Shown here in pieces: positions 5,605 through 6,384 of a DNA stretch of 6,384 bases. Position 1 is the first letter of the stretch. Each line of letters opens with the position of its first letter. The position numbers were made by a program, and so were the translations under genes. The DNA comes from Vulcanimicrobiota bacterium (lineage in GTDB: Bacteria > Eremiobacterota > Eremiobacteria > Baltobacterales > Baltobacteraceae), in assembly GCA_030042755.1 (NCBI GenBank), contig JASHZC010000342.1, positions 1 through 6,384 of the forward strand, in the 5' to 3' direction. The notes under the pieces are model-generated. The model had not been told where the DNA came from. It ran no database searches and saw nothing but the letters and a program-made list of their open reading frames with translations.

Positions 5605-6384
5605 TGGCGTATGGTTCCCCCGACTTCCTCGCGCAGAGCCGCGACGACGCGCTCGATTGCAACGTCGGCTTCCTGATCGGTGATCGTCGTGTCGAAGCGT
5701 TGCATGGTTGCTCGCACGGCGAGGCTCTTGCGCCCCTCACCGACTTGTGGACCGCGATATTCGTCGAAGACGCGCACTCCCGTGCACAGATCGCCGATGG
5801 CGCTTCGCACGACGTTCGCGAGCACGTCTGCATCGACGTCGAGGTTCACCACCACCGCGAGATCTCGATAGGTCGAAGGGTAACGCGAAGGCGGCCTATA
5901 GCGCGGAATGATTTGCTCGGGAACGTTATCGAGGTAGATATTGCACATGTAGAGCGGCAACCGGACGTCGAACGCGCGCGTCAAACGTGGATCGATCTTG
6001 CCGAAAGACGCGACCTCGGCTCCTTGCCACATGGCTACGGCGCTCTTCCCCGGATGATAACCCCGGCGAGCGTCTCGCGCCGTTTCGACTTCAACGCCGC
6101 ACACGTTGCGGATCAAGGCCTCGCAATCACCCTTGATGCGCAAGAAGTTCGAATCCGTCGATTCTGGCTCGTTCAGCGGTTCGGTGGCAAAACCAAACGC
6201 AAGCGCGGCCGATTCGTTGACGATGCCGCCGTCATTCGAGAAGACGTGTCCGAACTCGAAAACCCGGTACGGGCGATCGAGCCTTGCGAAATACTCGAAA
6301 ATCCCCGGCCCGAGCGCCCAGCGAAGAAAGCGATGCTCTTCGCTAAGCGGGTTACGAATCTCGACGAACGCATGGCTCGGCGTC
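5601..6384 (-). CDS. pheT: Phenylalanyl-tRNA synthetase beta subunit, C-terminal 260 residues
   Basis: Beta chain of the alpha2-beta2 enzyme that charges tRNA-Phe in the cytoplasm. The gene enters from the right edge, so the N-terminal two thirds (the tRNA-binding-like, B3/B4 editing and B5 regions; the whole chain is usually about 780-810 residues) lie outside. Numbered within the fragment: the catalytic-like core with EIRNPLSEEHRFLRWALGPG (8-27), VFEFGHVF (41-48), the NFLRIKGDCEAL element (79-90), HPGKSA (110-115) and GKIDPRLTRAFD (128-139). The ferredoxin-fold anticodon-binding domain follows from about 167 (RYPSTYRDLAVVV) to the end (VGGTIRQ). A TTG at 6143 is an internal codon, not a start, because homology continues upstream to the window edge. 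pheS should lie further upstream, to the right. The stop overlaps the cvpA-like start, so the two are likely co-transcribed. No frameshift or missing motif is seen. Confidence 0.96.
   Translation of the reverse strand, partial: TPSHAFVEIRNPLSEEHRFLRWALGPGIFEYFARLDRPYRVFEFGHVFSNDGGIVNESAALAFGFATEPLNEPESTDSNFLRIKGDCEALIRNVCGVEVETARDARRGYHPGKSAVAMWQGAEVASFGKIDPRLTRAFDVRLPLYMCNIYLDNVPEQIIPRYRPPSRYPSTYRDLAVVVNLDVDADVLANVVRSAIGDLCTGVRVFDEYRGPQVGEGRKSLAVRATMQRFDTTITDQEADVAIERVVAALREEVGGTIRQ

Noticed and set aside
5601..6143. TTG at 6143 as the start of a separate 180-residue protein
   Set aside because: The same frame stays open to the window edge and reads as continuous pheT core sequence, so this is an internal Leu codon.
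1..6384. CRISPR array, insertion sequence, tRNA or rRNA gene
   Set aside because: No regularly spaced direct repeats, transposase-like frames, terminal inverted repeats or cloverleaf-like sequence were seen, and nearly all bases are taken up by the seven genes.

Overview
The window is a piece of bacterial chromosome, moderately GC-rich and densely coded. It has seven protein genes, almost no intergenic DNA and no RNA genes, insertion sequences or repeat arrays. Six genes are on the minus strand and one on the plus strand. Four of the five visible minus-strand starts are GTG. Three gene junctions are 4-base GTGA start/stop overlaps, and no start has a clear Shine-Dalgarno sequence at normal spacing. 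The sequence does not fix the taxonomy. The gene mix and codon style suit a GC-rich, probably soil or environmental bacterium; an uncultured phylum such as Eremiobacterota is only a guess.

Left block (1-3162, minus strand, read right to left): selD (selenophosphate synthase) overlaps a cobalamin-binding protein by 4 bases, which in turn overlaps a DHA2-type major facilitator exporter by 4 bases. The exporter runs off the left edge. These three genes look like one translationally coupled operon. The cobalamin protein carries the Wx9EH signature of the CarH-type B12 photoreceptor domain plus a B12 axial histidine, but has no DNA-binding domain. It is the most interesting object in the window.

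Centre: a 49-base divergent gap separates selD from a plus-strand class V PLP-dependent aminotransferase (3212-4375). This enzyme is of the alanine/serine-glyoxylate transaminase type.

Right block (4383-6384, minus strand, read right to left): the C-terminal third of pheT (phenylalanyl-tRNA synthetase beta chain) overlaps a CvpA-family membrane protein gene by 4 bases. Four bases further on lies an isoprenylcysteine carboxyl methyltransferase-like membrane protein gene. This unit converges on the aminotransferase gene with only 7 bases between the stop codons.

No complete novel system is visible. The best lead is the coupling of selenophosphate synthesis, a probable light- or B12-responsive protein and an exporter in one operon.
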